Positions 8,453 to 16,623 of a DNA stretch of 64,000 nucleotides are shown piece by piece. The notes under the pieces were generated by a model. The model saw nothing but the letters and a program-made list of their open reading frames with translations, was not told the DNA's origin and searched no databases. Made by a program: the position numbers and the translations under genes. Source of the DNA: Romboutsia_E sp900604535. Lineage in GTDB: Bacteria; Bacillota; Clostridia; Peptostreptococcales; Peptostreptococcaceae. How positions within the stretch are numbered: the stretch's first letter is position 1; the number at the start of each line of letters is the position of its first letter. Where the stretch lies: positions 314,487-378,486 of the forward strand of contig NZ_UWOT01000002.1 in the NCBI RefSeq assembly GCF_900604535.1, written 5' to 3'.

Positions 8453-9505
8453 ATGTACAAAAGAAGGTTAAGTAGAGAAGTTAGCGTAGGTAATGTAAAA
8501 ATAGGTGGTAACAATCCTATAAGTGTTCAATCTATGACTACTACTGATACAAGAGATGCTAATGCAACTATAGAACAAATAAAAAGATTAGAATCTGTAG
8601 GTTGTGATATAGTTAGAGTTGCAGTTCCAGATATGGAAGCGGCTAAGAACATTGGAAAAATAAAATCAGGAGTGAATATTCCTGTAATTGCAGATATACA
8701 TTTTGATCATAGACTTGCCCTAGAAGCTATAGAACAAGGTGTTGATGGAGTTAGAATAAATCCAGGGAATATTGGAAGTATAGACAAGGTTAAAGCTGTA
8801 GTTGAAAAATGTAAAGAAAGAAACTTAAAAATAAGAATTGGTGTCAATGGCGGATCTTTAGAAAAAGAACTTTTAGAAAAATATGGTTCGGCAACTGCTG
8901 AGGCACTTGTAGAGAGTGCATTAGGCCATGTAAAGATACTAGAAGATTTAGATTTCCATAATATAGTTATATCTCTTAAATCATCAGATATATATAAAAC
9001 ATTAGATGCATATGAACTTATATCTGAGAAAGTAGATTATCCACTACATATAGGTATAACTGAATCTGGTAGTATTAAAAAAGGAACTATAAAGTCTTCT
9101 ATAGGTGTAGGAGCTCTTCTTTTAAAAGGAATAGGAGATACTATGAGAATATCTCTTACAGGTGATCCTACAGAAGAAGTTATAGTTGCTAAAGAGATAC
9201 TAAGAAGTTTAGATTTATTAAATGATAAAATAAAAGTAGTATCTTGCCCTACTTGTGGAAGATGTAATATTGATTTAATAAGTACGGTTAATGAAGTTGA
9301 AGAAAAAATAAATAATATGGATAAAAACATAACTGTTGCTATAATGGGATGTGCAGTTAATGGTCCAGGAGAAGCTAGAGAAGCTGATATAGGTATTGCT
9401 GGTGGAAAAGGTGAGGGTCTTTTATTTAAAAAAGGTGAAATAGTTAGAAAGATAAAAGGTGATAGATTAGTAGAAGAATTATTAGAGGAAATTGAAAAGT
9501 ATTAA
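8453..9505 (+). CDS. ispG: 4-hydroxy-3-methylbut-2-enyl diphosphate synthase
   Basis: 4Fe-4S enzyme of the MEP pathway that reduces MEcPP to HMBPP. It is 350 residues, the short bacterial form. The cluster cysteines lie in CPTCGRC (near residue 264) and GCAVNGPGE (near residue 300). The TIM-barrel N-half begins with VGGNNPISVQSMTTTDT. It ends the isoprenoid/envelope cluster and is followed by a strong terminator. Confidence 0.98.
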   Translation: MYKRRLSREVSVGNVKIGGNNPISVQSMTTTDTRDANATIEQIKRLESVGCDIVRVAVPDMEAAKNIGKIKSGVNIPVIADIHFDHRLALEAIEQGVDGVRINPGNIGSIDKVKAVVEKCKERNLKIRIGVNGGSLEKELLEKYGSATAEALVESALGHVKILEDLDFHNIVISLKSSDIYKTLDAYELISEKVDYPLHIGITESGSIKKGTIKSSIGVGALLLKGIGDTMRISLTGDPTEEVIVAKEILRSLDLLNDKIKVVSCPTCGRCNIDLISTVNEVEEKINNMDKNITVAIMGCAVNGPGEAREADIGIAGGKGEGLLFKKGEIVRKIKGDRLVEELLEEIEKY

Positions 9506-9510
9506 ATTTT

Positions 9511-9564
9511 AAACAGTATTAAATTGGTTTAGGATATATAAATTAATTTAATACTGTTTTTTTA
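9511..9564 (+). terminator. terminator after ispG
   Basis: A 15-bp inverted repeat (9511-9525 with 9545-9559) ends in seven Ts. Confidence 0.85.
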
Positions 9565-9887
9565 CTGTATTCAATGACTTAAATTTAACAAAGTTGATAA
9601 TGGCAACTAACTATAAAGTATATTAGATATTATTAAATTGTTTTGAAAAAATACAATAATACCAATGAATAAATATAAAATTATACGAAAAATAAGGCGG
9701 GAAAAAGATTGCTTTATGAAATGTATAACTTTTTACAATAAATTACTTTAAAATACAAAAAGTGATAAAAATAATAAAAAATGATTGCAAATGTTTTCTT
9801 TTGTAGTTATAATAAGCATAGAGGTTAGTTTTTTAACAAACGCACTTATGAATTATTTGATTTTATTACAAAATGGGAGGAATTATT
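9565..9887 (+). promoter_or_regulatory. upstream region of cstA with a possible cre site
   Basis: This 320-base stretch holds no gene I would defend. TTGCAAATGTTTTCT at 9785-9799 fits the catabolite-response consensus WTGNAANCGNWNNCW except for one position (T for C). CcpA control of a CstA transporter is plausible but unproven. No clean -35/-10 pair is evident. Confidence 0.3.
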
Positions 9888-11321
9888 ATGATTACATTTT
9901 TATCTTGTCTAGCTATATTAATAGTTGGATACTTTACTTACGGTACATTTGTAGCAAAAACTGTTGGATTCGATGATACAAAAGAAACTCCAGCATTAAG
10001 ACTACAAGATGGTGTTGACTATATGCCAATGCCTTGGTACAAAGTTTTTTTAATACAATTTTTAAATATAGCAGGTACAGGTCCAATATTTGGGGCAATA
10101 ATGGGGGCTTTATTTGGTCCAGTTGCATTCTTATGGATAACATTTGGGACTTTATTTGCAGGAGGAGTTCATGACTTCTTATCTGGTGTTATATCAATGA
10201 AACATGATGGAACTTCTGTTTCAGAAGTTGTTGGTATATACTTAGGGGATACAATGAAGAATATAATGAGAGTATTCTCAGTTGTACTTCTTATATTAGT
10301 TGGTACAGTATTTGTTACATCTCCAGCTGGATTATTATCTAATATAACAGGAATGAACAATACTATATGGGTTGCACTTATAATAGTATACTACATAGTG
10401 GCGACAGTTTTACCCGTTGATAAAGTAATAGGTAAGATATATCCAATATTTGGAGCAGCATTATTATTAATGGCAGTTGGATTATGTGGTGCAATGTTTA
10501 TAGGACATTTCAATGGAAGTATGGAAATGGCTGAAATGACATTACAAAACTTACATCCAAATGGAGATAGTGTATTCCCATTCTTATTTACTACTATAGC
10601 ATGTGGTGCATTATCAGGATTCCATGCTACTCAATCACCTATGATGGCTAGATGTGTAAATAGAGAAAGTGAAAATAAGAGAATATTCTATGGAGCAATG
10701 GTTGTAGAAGGTATAGTTGCATTAATATGGTGTGCTGTAACAATAGCATTCTTTGGAGATTCTTTAAGCATACAAGCTGCTTTAACTGAGTTTGGTGGAC
10801 AATCAGGTGTTGTTAATGTAGTTTCAAAAGAATTATTAGGACCAGTTGGTGCAATACTTGCAGTACTTGGTGTTGTTGCTTGTCCAATAACAAGTGGAGA
10901 TACAGCATTTAGAAGTGCTAGACTTACAATAGCAGATGCTTTTAAAATAAAGCAAGAAGGTATAAAAAATAGATTTATATTAGCTATACCACTATTTGTA
11001 GTATGTATAGCATTAACTCAAATAGATTTCAACATAATATGGAGATATTTTGCTTGGTCTAACCAAACTCTAGCAACAATATTCCTATGGACAGGTGCAG
11101 TATTCTTACTTATAAATAAGAAGAATCCTTGGATAGCAGCATTACCAGCAATATTCATGAGTTATGTTGTAATATCTTATATACTACAAGCTAAAGAAGG
11201 TTTCAGATTAAATGGAACAATATCAGATGTAGTAGGTATAATAGGTGCCATATTATTAGCAGTATGGTTTATGCTAAAAGTTAAAAAAGTAAGATCAGAG
11301 CAAGCTAAAGAAGCTGCTTAA
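9888..11321 (+). CDS. cstA: CstA family carbon-starvation/pyruvate-type transporter
   Basis: Polytopic membrane protein of about 477 residues with many hydrophobic helices. CstA homologues import pyruvate or peptides. Family-typical segments include LNIAGTGPIFGAIMGALFGP near the N-terminus, VHDFLSG, FPFLFTTIACGALSGFHATQ and PITSGDTAFRSARL. It starts at ATG 9888 because GGGAGG (9875-9880) is placed correctly for it, while the ATG at 9873 overlaps that site. It is monocistronic, bounded by terminators. The substrate cannot be read from sequence. Confidence 0.9.
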   Translation: MITFLSCLAILIVGYFTYGTFVAKTVGFDDTKETPALRLQDGVDYMPMPWYKVFLIQFLNIAGTGPIFGAIMGALFGPVAFLWITFGTLFAGGVHDFLSGVISMKHDGTSVSEVVGIYLGDTMKNIMRVFSVVLLILVGTVFVTSPAGLLSNITGMNNTIWVALIIVYYIVATVLPVDKVIGKIYPIFGAALLLMAVGLCGAMFIGHFNGSMEMAEMTLQNLHPNGDSVFPFLFTTIACGALSGFHATQSPMMARCVNRESENKRIFYGAMVVEGIVALIWCAVTIAFFGDSLSIQAALTEFGGQSGVVNVVSKELLGPVGAILAVLGVVACPITSGDTAFRSARLTIADAFKIKQEGIKNRFILAIPLFVVCIALTQIDFNIIWRYFAWSNQTLATIFLWTGAVFLLINKKNPWIAALPAIFMSYVVISYILQAKEGFRLNGTISDVVGIIGAILLAVWFMLKVKKVRSEQAKEAA

Positions 11322-11327
11322 TATATG

Positions 11328-11365
11328 AAAATATCCTATAAGGTAAAGTCCTTATAGGATATTTT
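11328..11365 (+). terminator. terminator after cstA
   Basis: AATATCCTATAAGG and CCTTATAGGATATT pair over a six-base loop, followed by Ts. Confidence 0.85.
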
Positions 11366-11390
11366 TATATATATCAATATAAATGTTAAG

Positions 11391-11420
11391 TTGATTTATA
11401 TAGTAAACTTAGGCTATAAT
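11391..11420 (+). promoter_or_regulatory. promoter for the cwlD-like gene
   Basis: TTGATT at 11391-11396 and TATAAT at 11415-11420 with an 18-base spacer. This is a vegetative-type promoter; no sporulation sigma consensus is obvious. Confidence 0.5.
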
Positions 11421-11466
11421 TAATTCGCATAGATTATAGTAGCTATAAAAAGGAGTTAAATATATA

Positions 11467-12192
11467 ATGAGTAATAAAACACAAAATAGGGATTCACAAA
11501 GAAAGCTAAAAGGATGGGTTAAATTAACTTTAGGGGTTATTGGAATAGTATTAATTATTATTTTGTTTAATAAAATAGACTATCTTATAAAAAGTGGAAT
11601 TAGTTTATTTAATGATGATAGAACGGTTGTTGTAATAGATATTGGTCATGGTGGTAAAGACCAAGGAACTCAAAGTTCAAATGGAAAAATATTAGAAAAA
11701 GATATAGTTCTAAGTATTGGAAATAAAGTACTTAAGAAATTAGAAAAAGATAAAGATATAAAGATTTTAGCTACAAGAACAACTGATGAATTTATATCTT
11801 TAAAAGATAGAAATAAATTTGAAGTAGATAATAACGCACAGTTATTCATATCAATACATGCAAATGCAGCTCCAAAGTCATCAAATGTAGATGGTATAGA
11901 GACTTTTTATTGGGATAAGGAAAATGAAGACTCATATAATTTAGCAAAAGTAGTACATGATAAATTGATTCAATATACTAATGCAAATGATAGAAGCATA
12001 AAGCCTGGTAATTACCAAGTCATAAGAGATGCTAGCTGTCCATCTATACTTATAGAAACAGGATTTTTAACTAACTACTTAGAATCAATTAACTTATCTA
12101 ATGATAAGTATCAAGATAAAATAGCTAATGCAATAGTTGAGGGGATAAAGGAATATTTACAACTTAATAGCTCTGAAGATAAACAAGGTTAA
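11467..12192 (+). CDS. cwlD: N-acetylmuramoyl-L-alanine amidase, CwlD-like
   Basis: Zinc amidase (Amidase_3 fold) that removes stem peptides from muramic acid. CwlD does this to start muramic-delta-lactam formation in spore cortex. A single N-terminal membrane helix (about residues 18-36) anchors a ~190-residue catalytic domain. Zinc ligands lie in DIGHGGKDQG and ISIHANAAP, and the catalytic Glu in LIETGFLTN. Total length 241 and the lack of wall-binding repeats match CwlD better than the larger autolysins. AAGGAG precedes the ATG. Confidence 0.85.
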   Translation: MSNKTQNRDSQRKLKGWVKLTLGVIGIVLIIILFNKIDYLIKSGISLFNDDRTVVVIDIGHGGKDQGTQSSNGKILEKDIVLSIGNKVLKKLEKDKDIKILATRTTDEFISLKDRNKFEVDNNAQLFISIHANAAPKSSNVDGIETFYWDKENEDSYNLAKVVHDKLIQYTNANDRSIKPGNYQVIRDASCPSILIETGFLTNYLESINLSNDKYQDKIANAIVEGIKEYLQLNSSEDKQG

Positions 12193-12215
12193 GATTATAT
12201 TTTCTTAACCTTATT
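12185..12215 (+). terminator. weak terminator after cwlD
   Basis: AAGGTTAAGA (12185-12194, overlapping the stop) pairs with TCTTAACCTT (12203-12212). The tail is only partly T-rich. Confidence 0.5.
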
Positions 12216-12298
12216 ACAATTTTTAGGATTTTTATTTAGAAATAATGAATATAGATATAAGTGTAAAGATAATCTAAATAAAAGTAGGGGGCGAGTAT

Positions 12299-13192
12299 AT
12301 GTGTAAATTAAAAAATAAATTACAATCAAGCAAGTCAATGCTATTAAATGCTCAAAAAGAAGGATATGCGGTACCAGCATTTAATATACATAACCTGGAA
12401 ACTATTGAAACTGTATTAGATGCAGCGAGAGATTTAAAATCGCCAGTTATATTAGCTGCTACACCTTCAACAGTAAAATATGCTGGAGAAGAGTACCTAT
12501 TAGCTATCATAGAAAAAGCAAAAGAAATAAATGACATACCACTTACATTTCATTTAGATCACCATGAAAATGTAGAAGATATAAAAAGAATAATTTCACT
12601 TGGGTGTAAATCAGTTATGATAGATGCATCGAAGTATCCATTTGAAGAAAATGTATCTATAGTAAAAGATGTTGTTGATTTTGCACATGAATATGGTGCA
12701 ACTGTTGAAGCTGAACTTGGTAAATTAGGAGGGAAAGAAGATGATTTAGTTGTTGATGAGAGAGATTCCTTTTTTACAGACCCTAATGAAGCAGTAGAAT
12801 TTGTAAAATTAACTAACGTAGATTCATTAGCAGTTGCTATAGGAACAGCCCATGGCCTATATAAGAGAGAGCCTAAACTAGATTTTGAAAGGTTGGATAA
12901 AATAAGAAATTTAGTTCATATTCCTCTAGTACTTCATGGAGCATCAGGCGTTCCAACTCAAGCCGTAAAAATGGCTACTAGTCTTGGAATATGTAAAGTT
13001 AATATAGCTACAGAGCTTAAAATTCCTTTTTCTAATGCTATAAAAGAGTATTTTAAAGAGCATCCAGATGCAACAGATCCAAGACAATATCTAGTACCAG
13101 CTAAAAAAGCAATGTATGATGTAGTTGTAAATAAAATAAAAATGTGCAATAGCCAAAGTAAAGCATTAAGTTATAATGATAGTATATATTAA
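12299..13192 (+). CDS. class II fructose/tagatose-bisphosphate aldolase
   Basis: Zinc-dependent aldolase that splits a ketose 1,6-bisphosphate into DHAP and glyceraldehyde 3-phosphate. Metal and catalytic residues are visible in FHLDHH (near residue 80), AIGTAHGLYK and LVLHGASG, with the phosphate-binding KVNIATELK after them. Length 297 and the AELGKLGGKEDD loop fit the GatY/KbaY/FbaA group. Which sugar it uses cannot be decided here, since no sugar PTS or kinase is adjacent. The ATG follows AGTAGGGGGCG. Confidence 0.9.
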   Translation: MCKLKNKLQSSKSMLLNAQKEGYAVPAFNIHNLETIETVLDAARDLKSPVILAATPSTVKYAGEEYLLAIIEKAKEINDIPLTFHLDHHENVEDIKRIISLGCKSVMIDASKYPFEENVSIVKDVVDFAHEYGATVEAELGKLGGKEDDLVVDERDSFFTDPNEAVEFVKLTNVDSLAVAIGTAHGLYKREPKLDFERLDKIRNLVHIPLVLHGASGVPTQAVKMATSLGICKVNIATELKIPFSNAIKEYFKEHPDATDPRQYLVPAKKAMYDVVVNKIKMCNSQSKALSYNDSIY

Positions 13193-13532
13193 AATTTATA
13201 AATTTATGAATTAAGTAAGTGTTTATTGGCAAAATAAATAAAGGTAAAGATATAGTAACTGTGTATAAATAAAAATCCTCTATATGATTATCAATATAAT
13301 ATTGATAATTTATATAGAGGATTTTTGGTTACAAATTTGTAACTAAAATATTTAAAAATACCGTTATTGACAAATAGAGGAATTTAAAATATGCTATTTA
13401 ATATTAAATTTTAATCAATAATAATAACATTTTTAACTAATAATATATCTAAAAATAAAAATATCTATTAAAAAGTAAAAAACTAATTATAAAATTAAAA
13501 TTGACAAAATAAAAAGATAAAGGGGACTGAGT
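13193..13532. other. intergenic region with one terminator
   Basis: About 340 bases of very AT-rich DNA. Apart from the hairpin at 13271-13326 I see no gene, conserved leader or good promoter pair. Confidence 0.5.
13271..13326 (+). terminator. long hairpin terminator after the aldolase gene
   Basis: AAAAATCCTCTATAT and ATATAGAGGATTTTT pair outside, with ATTATCAATAT/ATTGATAAT inside. A and T tracts flank it on both sides, so it can work in either direction. Confidence 0.8.
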
Positions 13533-15431
13533 ATGAATAAAAAACTAATTATATCAAAAAGTTTAGTATTTATATTTGTAGTAGCCTTTGTAGTTGGATT
13601 TAAAAGTATATTTGGAGATGAAAATACACTAATAGGAATAACTACAATAACTGCTACACTAATGTTTTTAAGTAAAGATTTAACCATATCACCTATAAGG
13701 AATTCTATTAGATTAATTTTACTTAATTTATTTATAGGTATATGTGCAATGATTGCATTATCAAATATATGGTTAGGTATTGTGATTAATTTTATAGCTT
13801 TATTTACAGTGAGTTATACACTTTGCTATAATCTAGAAACACCAATGTATTTTCCATTTACTCTACAATATTTATTTTTATTATCAGCTCCAGTAAACAT
13901 AGATCAAATACCCAAAAGATTATTAGCTCTTATATTTGGAGCATTATTTATAATGTTAGCTCAAATAATAGCTAATAAAAATAAGATGTCTAAAAGTGGA
14001 AATAAAATATTAATAAGTGTTTGTAATGCAATAACATCAAAGATTGAAAGTATGAAAGGCCAATCTAAAGAAAATACAGATATAGATATAGAGTCTAATA
14101 TAAATGCATTTAGAAAGATGGTTTATGATAAAAGAGAAGTTGAATTTTATCTAACAGAAGAAGGTAGAATAAAACTTAATTTATCTGTGGCGTTAGAAAG
14201 TATATATACAATGCTTAAAGTAATTGATAAATCAGATGATGTATTGTATATAATTAATAACTTAGAACAACTAATCTTAGACACAAAAGATGTTTTAGAA
14301 GGCAAAGATATTAAAACTGATTTAGAAAAAGATATATATGAATTCTTAAGTGAATGTGAAAAAAGAAATATAAGTGACTTACTTACACTACAACTTTTAG
14401 ATAGTACTATACTTTTAAAAGATACATTACAAGAATTAAAGAATTTAAAAAAGGAAAACTATAACTTAGTTAAATCAATAGGAGACATTAAAAATAACGG
14501 AAAAATTAAATACATGTCTAAAAATCATAAATCTCTTAAATTCTGTTATGCAATGCGTGTAGCAATAACAATTACATTTGGAGCATTTATAACAGATTTA
14601 TTTAATTTATCAGAAGGTCGATGGATAATGTTTACAATGTTATCTATTATTAATCCAATATATGAGATATCTAAAGGCAAAATAAAAGATAGAATATTAT
14701 CTACAATAATAGGAAGTATAATTGTATTTATATTATTTAATATATTTAAAGATACTACATCAAGAAGTTTAATATTAATGTTAACTGGCTATATAAGTGG
14801 ATATTTGAAAGAATATAAGCATAGTACAATATGTGTAACTGTATCTGCAATTGGTTCTGCAGCAATTTTAGGAGATATAGGATCATTAACACTAAATAGA
14901 TTAATATTTGTTGCATTAGGTGCATTAATTGCGATAATAGCTAATAAAGTGATATTTCCATATAAACTAAAGGATTCAAATGATGAGTTACAAGCAATAT
15001 ATAAAGGTGCGGTATCAGATATGCTTAGAGAAATTAAAAATGTTGCAGGAGGTATTAAGCAACCTCATGGTATAAAGAACTTACTTATAATTACATCTTT
15101 AGTAGAAGAAAAGTTAAAAGTTAATAATCAAATACTAGGTATTAATTCTTATGATAAATTAATAAAAGAAGAAAGATTTTTAGTTACAAATATATATGAG
15201 CTATATATTTGGATTATAAGAGAAAAAGTTAATCCAAAATATGTAAAGTATATTTTAGATGAAATAAATCAATTAATTGAGTATAAAAATGAACCAATCG
15301 AAAATACAATAGAAGAAATAAAAGCAAATATAAGAGAAATAAAAGATTTAAGAACTAAAATAACATTAAGCAGTATAGTTATTATTTTAAAAGAATTAAG
15401 AAAAATATCAGATATAAAAATAGCAATTTAA
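13533..15431 (+). CDS. FUSC-like inner membrane protein (aromatic acid exporter-like)
   Basis: A 632-residue protein with two similar membrane blocks of about five helices each (roughly residues 1-150 and 345-480), each followed by a helical cytoplasmic region. The second block begins GRWIMFTMLSIINPIYE, typical of the FUSC/YccS/AaeB superfamily, some of which export aromatic acids. The substrate is unknown. AAGGGG precedes the ATG. It stands alone between terminators and converges with the permease gene downstream. Confidence 0.75.
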   Translation: MNKKLIISKSLVFIFVVAFVVGFKSIFGDENTLIGITTITATLMFLSKDLTISPIRNSIRLILLNLFIGICAMIALSNIWLGIVINFIALFTVSYTLCYNLETPMYFPFTLQYLFLLSAPVNIDQIPKRLLALIFGALFIMLAQIIANKNKMSKSGNKILISVCNAITSKIESMKGQSKENTDIDIESNINAFRKMVYDKREVEFYLTEEGRIKLNLSVALESIYTMLKVIDKSDDVLYIINNLEQLILDTKDVLEGKDIKTDLEKDIYEFLSECEKRNISDLLTLQLLDSTILLKDTLQELKNLKKENYNLVKSIGDIKNNGKIKYMSKNHKSLKFCYAMRVAITITFGAFITDLFNLSEGRWIMFTMLSIINPIYEISKGKIKDRILSTIIGSIIVFILFNIFKDTTSRSLILMLTGYISGYLKEYKHSTICVTVSAIGSAAILGDIGSLTLNRLIFVALGALIAIIANKVIFPYKLKDSNDELQAIYKGAVSDMLREIKNVAGGIKQPHGIKNLLIITSLVEEKLKVNNQILGINSYDKLIKEERFLVTNIYELYIWIIREKVNPKYVKYILDEINQLIEYKNEPIENTIEEIKANIREIKDLRTKITLSSIVIILKELRKISDIKIAI

Positions 15432-15435
15432 AAAT

Positions 15436-15469
15436 AAAAAGCTTAAGGTATTCATGCCTTAAGCTTTTT
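15436..15469. terminator. bidirectional terminator
   Basis: AAAAAGCTTAAGG (15436-15448) pairs with CCTTAAGCTTTTT (15457-15469). It lies between convergent genes and serves both. Confidence 0.9.
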
Positions 15470-16334
15470 ATATTAAAAGTGTAAGTGTTCCAAGTGTTAT
15501 AATTATCAGTCCTATAAAAGATTTTTTTGTCAGCTTTTCTTTTAAGAATATATAAGAAAAAGCTACAGTAATTAAAATACTTAATTTATCTATTGGAACA
15601 ACTATACTTGCTTCTCCATCTTGTAATGCTTTATAGTAGCACAGCCAAGACATACCAGTTGTTATACCTGATAAGCAAATAAATATCCAACTTTTTTTAT
15701 CTATATTTTTTATTTCCCCTTGCTTTTTAGTTATAAACACAACAATCCATGCCATTATTAAAACTACAATAGTTCTAATAGCAGTTCCTAGATTAGACTC
15801 AATTCCAATAATACCTATTTTACCTAGTATTGATGTTAAACTAGCAAAAACAGCTGAAAGAATAGCATAAAACATCCATTTATTATTAGTTTTAGTATTA
15901 TCATCAATATCTATTTCCTTTTTAGTAATCATCATATAAGTACCAATAGCAATACATATCATACCAATAATTTTAGTAAAAGAAAGAGATTCACCAAGAA
16001 TTATAAATGCTAAAATCATAGTTAACACTGTACTTGACTTATCAATAGGTGTAACCTTATTAACATTTCCTAGTTGAAGGGCTTTAAAATAACATAACCA
16101 AGAGCCTCCTGTTGCAAGACCAGAGAATATTAAGAATAATAGAGTTTTATAGCTAATATTAGGTATTGTATCAAAAGATCCTACGACAAATACCATTAAC
16201 CATGAAAAAATTAAAATAATAATAGTTCTAATTGCAGTTGCTAAATTTGAATCAGTATTCTTTATTCCTATCTTTGCAAGAATAGCAGTAACACCAGCAA
16301 ATAAAGCTGAACCAAATGCGAATATTAACCACAT
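15468..16334 (-). CDS. EamA/DMT-superfamily permease
   Basis: A 288-residue membrane protein made of two tandem EamA repeats of about five helices each. The near-duplicate segments GGSWLCYFKALQLGNVNKVTPIDK and GMSWLCYYKALQDGEASIVVPIDK mark the repeats. DMT permeases export metabolites or amino acids; this substrate is not predictable. GGGAGGA lies upstream of the ATG on the minus strand. Confidence 0.88.
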   Translation of the reverse strand: MWLIFAFGSALFAGVTAILAKIGIKNTDSNLATAIRTIIILIFSWLMVFVVGSFDTIPNISYKTLLFLIFSGLATGGSWLCYFKALQLGNVNKVTPIDKSSTVLTMILAFIILGESLSFTKIIGMICIAIGTYMMITKKEIDIDDNTKTNNKWMFYAILSAVFASLTSILGKIGIIGIESNLGTAIRTIVVLIMAWIVVFITKKQGEIKNIDKKSWIFICLSGITTGMSWLCYYKALQDGEASIVVPIDKLSILITVAFSYIFLKEKLTKKSFIGLIIITLGTLTLLI

Positions 16335-16512
16335 TTATGTATAGTCCTCCCATAAGTATATTAATGAATATTAAAATCAATTGAAATTAATTAGTATATT
16401 CAACTTATTTAGTTTAGTATATTTTTAATAATATATCAATCAATTTTATAAAACTTTGTGAATAAGTTATATTAAAAATATATTTATATAAATAAAGAAG
16501 ATATAGTATTGT

Positions 16513-16530
16513 CATACTATATATAGTATG
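16513..16530 (+). promoter_or_regulatory. candidate NrdR box
   Basis: CATACTATATATAGTATG is a perfect 18-base palindrome. Its core CTATATATAG matches the known NrdR-box consensus acaCwAtATaTwGtgt. It lies ~95 bases before the ribonucleotide reductase start, where NrdR represses nrd genes. A five-T run follows, so a terminator-like role is the alternative. A second, paired box is not clear. Confidence 0.55.
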
Positions 16531-16623
16531 TTTTTATTTAAAAAATATATTAATACACAAGATAAAGTATACAAGTTAATATAAAAATAGCTAAAATATA
16601 TTAAGAATGGGAGTTACAAAGTT

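Noticed and set aside
9785..9976. Open frame overlapping the start of cstA
   Set aside because: Out of phase with cstA, no convincing ribosome site, and it overlaps the regulatory region.
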